The position numbers and the translations under genes are program-made. The notes beneath the pieces are model-generated. The model was not told where the DNA came from, did not search any database, and saw only the letters and a program-made list of their open reading frames with translations. Shown here one piece after another: positions 3,624 to 6,034 of a stretch of 6,034 nt of DNA. Positions within the stretch are counted from its first letter, which is position 1. Each line of letters opens with the position of its first letter. The DNA is from Bacteroidota bacterium (lineage in GTDB: Bacteria; Bacteroidota; Bacteroidia; Bacteroidales; Prolixibacteraceae), in NCBI GenBank assembly GCA_030691295.1, contig JAUYEQ010000372.1, forward strand, positions 1-6,034. The letters run 5' to 3'.

Positions 3624-6034
3624 TCATAAATATTTTTCAACCAGAACAACTGCTTCCAGATCAGTATCAATTTCAACTGTGTGCGAAGATGATTGATTGA
3701 TCAGATCAACCAGAACCAATTCATTGGCAAGTGTTTGATTGCTGATGTAATCGCGGAAGTTCTCGACAGCCAGATTGAATTTTTCATTCTTCTGGATTTT
3801 CAATACAATTCGGTCGGTTACTTCAAAATCACTGTCTTTGCGTATATTTTGAATTTTGTTGATAAACTCTCTAGCAATTCCCTCCTGTTTCAATTCTTCG
3901 GTCAAATTGATGTCGAGCGCAATGGTCAACCCGCCTTCGCTGGCAACCAGCCATCCCGGAACATCTTCAGTCTGAATTTCAACATCTTCCAAACTTAATA
4001 CAATCGGTTCTCCGTTGATGCTCAAATCACGGCTTCCCGATTTTTCCAGAAGGCTGATGTCTTCCTGACTGAATCCTGCAATTTCTCCTGAAATCTGTTT
4101 CATCAGTTTACCGTATTTCGGGCCAAGTGTTTTAAAGTTGGCTTTTATCTTTTTACTGATGATGCCGGCTGCATCGGTCAGATATTCAACTTCTTTCACG
4201 TTCACTTCAGAAAGAATAATGTTTTTAACTGCATCAAATTTTTCCTGAAAATCTTTGCTCAGAACCGGAACCATGATTTTTGCCAGCGGTTGACGAACCT
4301 TTAGTTTTTCTTTCCGGCGAAGGCTCAGAATCATTGAAGAAGCTTTTTGTGCAATGGCCATTCTTTCTTCCAGGTCGCGGTCAATCAGCGTTTCATAGGT
4401 AACCGGAAAATCGGAGAGGTGAACGCTTTGGTCTGTTTCTTTTCCTGATATTTTGTTTAGGTCGGAATAGAGCAAATCAGCATAGAATGGCACCATTGGT
4501 GCCGAAAGTTTGGCAACGGTATTCAAACAGGTGTAAAGTGTCTGGTAAGCCGAAATTTTGTCTTTGTCGTACGAACCACCCCAATAACGGCGGCGGCTTA
4601 AACGAACAAACCAGTTGCTCAGGTTTTCAGAAACAAATTCTGAAATGGCACGTCCAGCGCGTGTTGGCTCGTAAGTTTCATAGCATTCGGCCACTTCTTT
4701 AATCAGCGAATTCATCAGAGAAATGACCCAACGATCCAGTTCAGACCTTTCAGCAACCGGAATTTCTTCTTCGGAATAAGTGAATCCGTCGATGTTGGCA
4801 TACATCGCGAAAAAATTGTATGTGTTGTATAGTGTGCCGAAGAATTTGCGTTTCACTTCGTCAACACCACTGATGTCGAATTTCAGGTTGTCCCATGGCT
4901 GCGAGTTAGTCAGCATGTACCAGCGCAGCGGATCGGAACCGTGTTCTTCGATTGCTGCAAACGGATCAACCGCGTTGCCCAAACGTTTCGACATTTTGTT
5001 CCCGCTTTTATCTAGCACCAGTCCGTTTGAGATAATATTTTTGAATGCCACCGATTCGTCAATCATGGTTGCAATCGCGTGAAGCGTAAAAAACCATCCG
5101 CGTGTCTGGTCAACTCCTTCTGCGATGAAATCTGCGGGAAAAAGCCCCTCCCAAACCCTCCCCTCAAGGGAGGGTTCACGCGTTTCCTTGATTTCGTCAA
5201 GTATCTTTTCAATAACACTGTTGCGATCTGACAAAACTTCTTCATTGGAGAAACGAAGAACGCTGTACCCCAGATTTTTCAGTATTTCAGTCCGCTGTTC
5301 ATCAGAAGTCTGATTTTCAGGTGTAGTGTGTATGACGCCATCTACCTCTATGATTAACTTCTTTGAAAGACACACAAAATCAACAATAAACAAATCGATA
5401 ACATGTAGTCTTCGAAATTTAAAGCTATCAAGTTGTTTTGCACGAAGAGCTTCCCAGAGAACAGATTCTGCCTGAGTCGAGAATTTTCGATTCTCTTTGG
5501 CATTTTTCTTTAGTAATTCATAATTAATTGGATCTGCCATGTTCCAGGGAGCTTTTTCTCCTCCTCCTGTGGAGGGGGTTGGGGGGAGGCTGAATGGGTA
5601 ATGGTGCTGTGCATACGGCATTGCTCCTGAATCAAACCAGACGTCAATCAGGTCGGGTTCGCGGAACATTTTTTTGCCCGTGGCTGAAACGAGGAAAATA
5701 TCATCGACGAACGGACGGTGAAGATCAACCTTTTGGTAGTTTTCCGCTGAGTTGTTGCCAACTTCAAAACCTTCAAAAATGTTTTTCTTCATTACTCCTG
5801 AAGCGACTGCTGCATTTATCTCCTTCATCAGTTCTTCAACCGATCCGATGCATTTGATTTCAGTGCCATCTTCGCTGCGCCAGATCGGTAGCGGAGTTCC
5901 CCAGAAACGCGAGCGGCTCAGGTTCCAGTCAACCAGGTTTTCGAGCCAGTTTCCGAAACGCCCGGTTCCGGTTGACTGTGGTTTCCAGTTGATTGTTTTG
6001 TTAAGGGCAATCATTTTGTCTTTTACCGCAGTGG
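3624..6034 (-). CDS. ileS: Isoleucyl-tRNA synthetase, 3' part, with an in-frame DUF559 insertion (start beyond window)
   Basis: IleRS is the cytosolic enzyme that charges tRNA-Ile with isoleucine. The frame is open to the window edge, encoding TAVKDK before the first internal Met at 6014, so the N-terminal half with the HIGH motif and most of the editing domain is missing only because the window ends. Counting from that Met, visible parts are: STGTGRFGNWLENLVDWNLSR (15-35), WGTPLPIW (39-46), DVWFDSGAMPYAQ (124-136), DQTRGWFFTLH (302-312), the KMSKR loop (340-344) that binds ATP, the anticodon-binding helical domain (about 420-600), and the long C-terminal region ending at 796. It is the eukaryote-like IleRS form. 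Residues about 142-290, between HYPF and LFPADF, are not IleRS but a DUF559 module. Everything else is intact, which argues for a working enzyme. Stop TGA is at 3626-3624. No canonical terminator follows. Confidence 0.95.
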   Translation of the reverse strand, partial: TAVKDKMIALNKTINWKPQSTGTGRFGNWLENLVDWNLSRSRFWGTPLPIWRSEDGTEIKCIGSVEELMKEINAAVASGVMKKNIFEGFEVGNNSAENYQKVDLHRPFVDDIFLVSATGKKMFREPDLIDVWFDSGAMPYAQHHYPFSLPPTPSTGGGEKAPWNMADPINYELLKKNAKENRKFSTQAESVLWEALRAKQLDSFKFRRLHVIDLFIVDFVCLSKKLIIEVDGVIHTTPENQTSDEQRTEILKNLGYSVLRFSNEEVLSDRNSVIEKILDEIKETREPSLEGRVWEGLFPADFIAEGVDQTRGWFFTLHAIATMIDESVAFKNIISNGLVLDKSGNKMSKRLGNAVDPFAAIEEHGSDPLRWYMLTNSQPWDNLKFDISGVDEVKRKFFGTLYNTYNFFAMYANIDGFTYSEEEIPVAERSELDRWVISLMNSLIKEVAECYETYEPTRAGRAISEFVSENLSNWFVRLSRRRYWGGSYDKDKISAYQTLYTCLNTVAKLSAPMVPFYADLLYSDLNKISGKETDQSVHLSDFPVTYETLIDRDLEERMAIAQKASSMILSLRRKEKLKVRQPLAKIMVPVLSKDFQEKFDAVKNIILSEVNVKEVEYLTDAAGIISKKIKANFKTLGPKYGKLMKQISGEIAGFSQEDISLLEKSGSRDLSINGEPIVLSLEDVEIQTEDVPGWLVASEGGLTIALDINLTEELKQEGIAREFINKIQNIRKDSDFEVTDRIVLKIQKNEKFNLAVENFRDYISNQTLANELVLVDLINQSSSHTVEIDTDLEAVVLVEKYL
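5145..5174 (+). repeat. Terminal inverted repeat of the DUF559 module (3' side of the module)
   Basis: This C-rich then G-rich 30-bp stretch resembles the reverse complement of 5560-5589, with several mismatches. Within it AACCCTCCC (5154-5162) and GGGAGGGTT (reaching 5176) make a perfect 9-bp hairpin with loop CTCAA. It is read in the ileS frame as PSLEGRVWEG. Confidence 0.72.
5560..5589 (-). repeat. Terminal inverted repeat of the DUF559 module (5' side of the module)
   Basis: This is the partner of 5145-5174. CCTCCTCC (5560-5567) pairs with GGAGGGGG (5571-5578) across a TGT loop with one T.G pair, giving a hairpin of the same design as the other end. It is read in the ileS frame as a Pro/Gly/Thr-rich linker, LPPTPSTGGG. 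Confidence 0.72.

Larger units (their letters stand above)
5145..5589 (-). mobile_element. In-frame DUF559-coding module inserted in ileS
   Basis: About 445 bp of extra DNA sits inside ileS at a loop of the catalytic domain. Its outer ~30 bp at each side are imperfect inverted repeats rich in C on one strand and G on the other, and each folds into its own hairpin. Between them lies a DUF559 domain (Vsr-like PD-(D/E)XK nuclease fold), about residues 164-277 from the Met at 6014. It includes NYELLKKNAKENR, TQAESVLWEALRAKQL with E183, FKFRRLHVIDLFIVDF with D212, KLIIEVDGVIH with E223, D225 and H229, and a C-terminal GYSVLRFSNEEVL. These match the conserved core of stand-alone DUF559 proteins. 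The ends are translated as linkers (SLPPTPSTGGGEKAPW and REPSLEGRVWEG). An internal ATG at 5540-5538 would allow a separate short protein. I infer a mobile module; exact borders and any target duplication are uncertain. Confidence 0.8.

Noticed and set aside
5145..5591. Intein or intron in ileS
   Set aside because: There is no Cys/Ser plus His-Asn splice junction, no intein blocks and no group I/II intron features; the frame is open throughout and the cargo is a DUF559 domain between inverted repeats.
4487..5857. Several plus-strand frames opposite ileS
   Set aside because: They are antisense shadows of a well-recognised gene; none shows a domain.
3624..6034. ileS as a pseudogene because of the insertion
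   Set aside because: There is no stop or frameshift, the KMSKR and DQTRGWF motifs are intact and the C-terminal domains are well kept; an essential gene would not look so clean if dead.
1..6034. CRISPR array or antiphage defence operon
   Set aside because: There are no regularly spaced repeats and no cas or defence-type genes; the only nuclease-like domain is the one inside ileS.

Overview
The window looks like chromosome of a Bacteroidota member, probably near Marinilabiliales/Bacteroidales. The case rests on protein character: an eukaryote-like isoleucyl-tRNA synthetase, a DksA/TraR protein whose zinc-finger cysteines are mostly replaced, and a lipoprotein signal peptidase with a long acidic tail. 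The tRNA gene also lacks an encoded CCA end. I assign no genus.

Layout, left to right. Positions 15-1506 hold a complete IS5-superfamily insertion sequence. It has 15-bp perfect terminal inverted repeats, a 4-bp ATTT target duplication and an intact DDE transposase on the plus strand. Positions 1507-2121 hold no convincing gene. The first ~370 bp there are relatively GC-rich and dense in a CATT/CATTCC motif, with one clear inverted repeat; the rest is AT-rich. Everything further right is on the minus strand. It comprises a CAT-anticodon tRNA with its own intrinsic terminator, then lspA, then a dksA/traR-like gene, then the 3' part of ileS, which runs off the right edge. Minus-strand transcription goes ileS -> dksA-like -> lspA -> tRNA. 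A strong intrinsic terminator lies between the dksA-like gene and lspA, so this is not simply one uninterrupted operon. The products serve translation and its control (IleRS, DksA-like, tRNA) and lipoprotein maturation (LspA). The tRNA may be the lysidine-modified Ile2 type, which would make it a substrate of the neighbouring ileS product.

The main observation is inside ileS. Between the DVWFDSG and DQTRGWF motifs of the catalytic domain, the reading frame carries about 149 extra residues. Most of them form a DUF559 domain (Vsr-like PD-(D/E)XK nuclease fold) with its putative catalytic residues present. The extra DNA is bounded by imperfect ~30-bp inverted repeats, each of which can fold into a GC-rich hairpin, and the host frame stays open on both sides. 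It looks like a small nuclease-coding mobile module that inserted in frame into an essential gene and is tolerated as an internal protein domain. This resembles in-frame palindromic elements such as those of Rickettsia, but with a nuclease as cargo.
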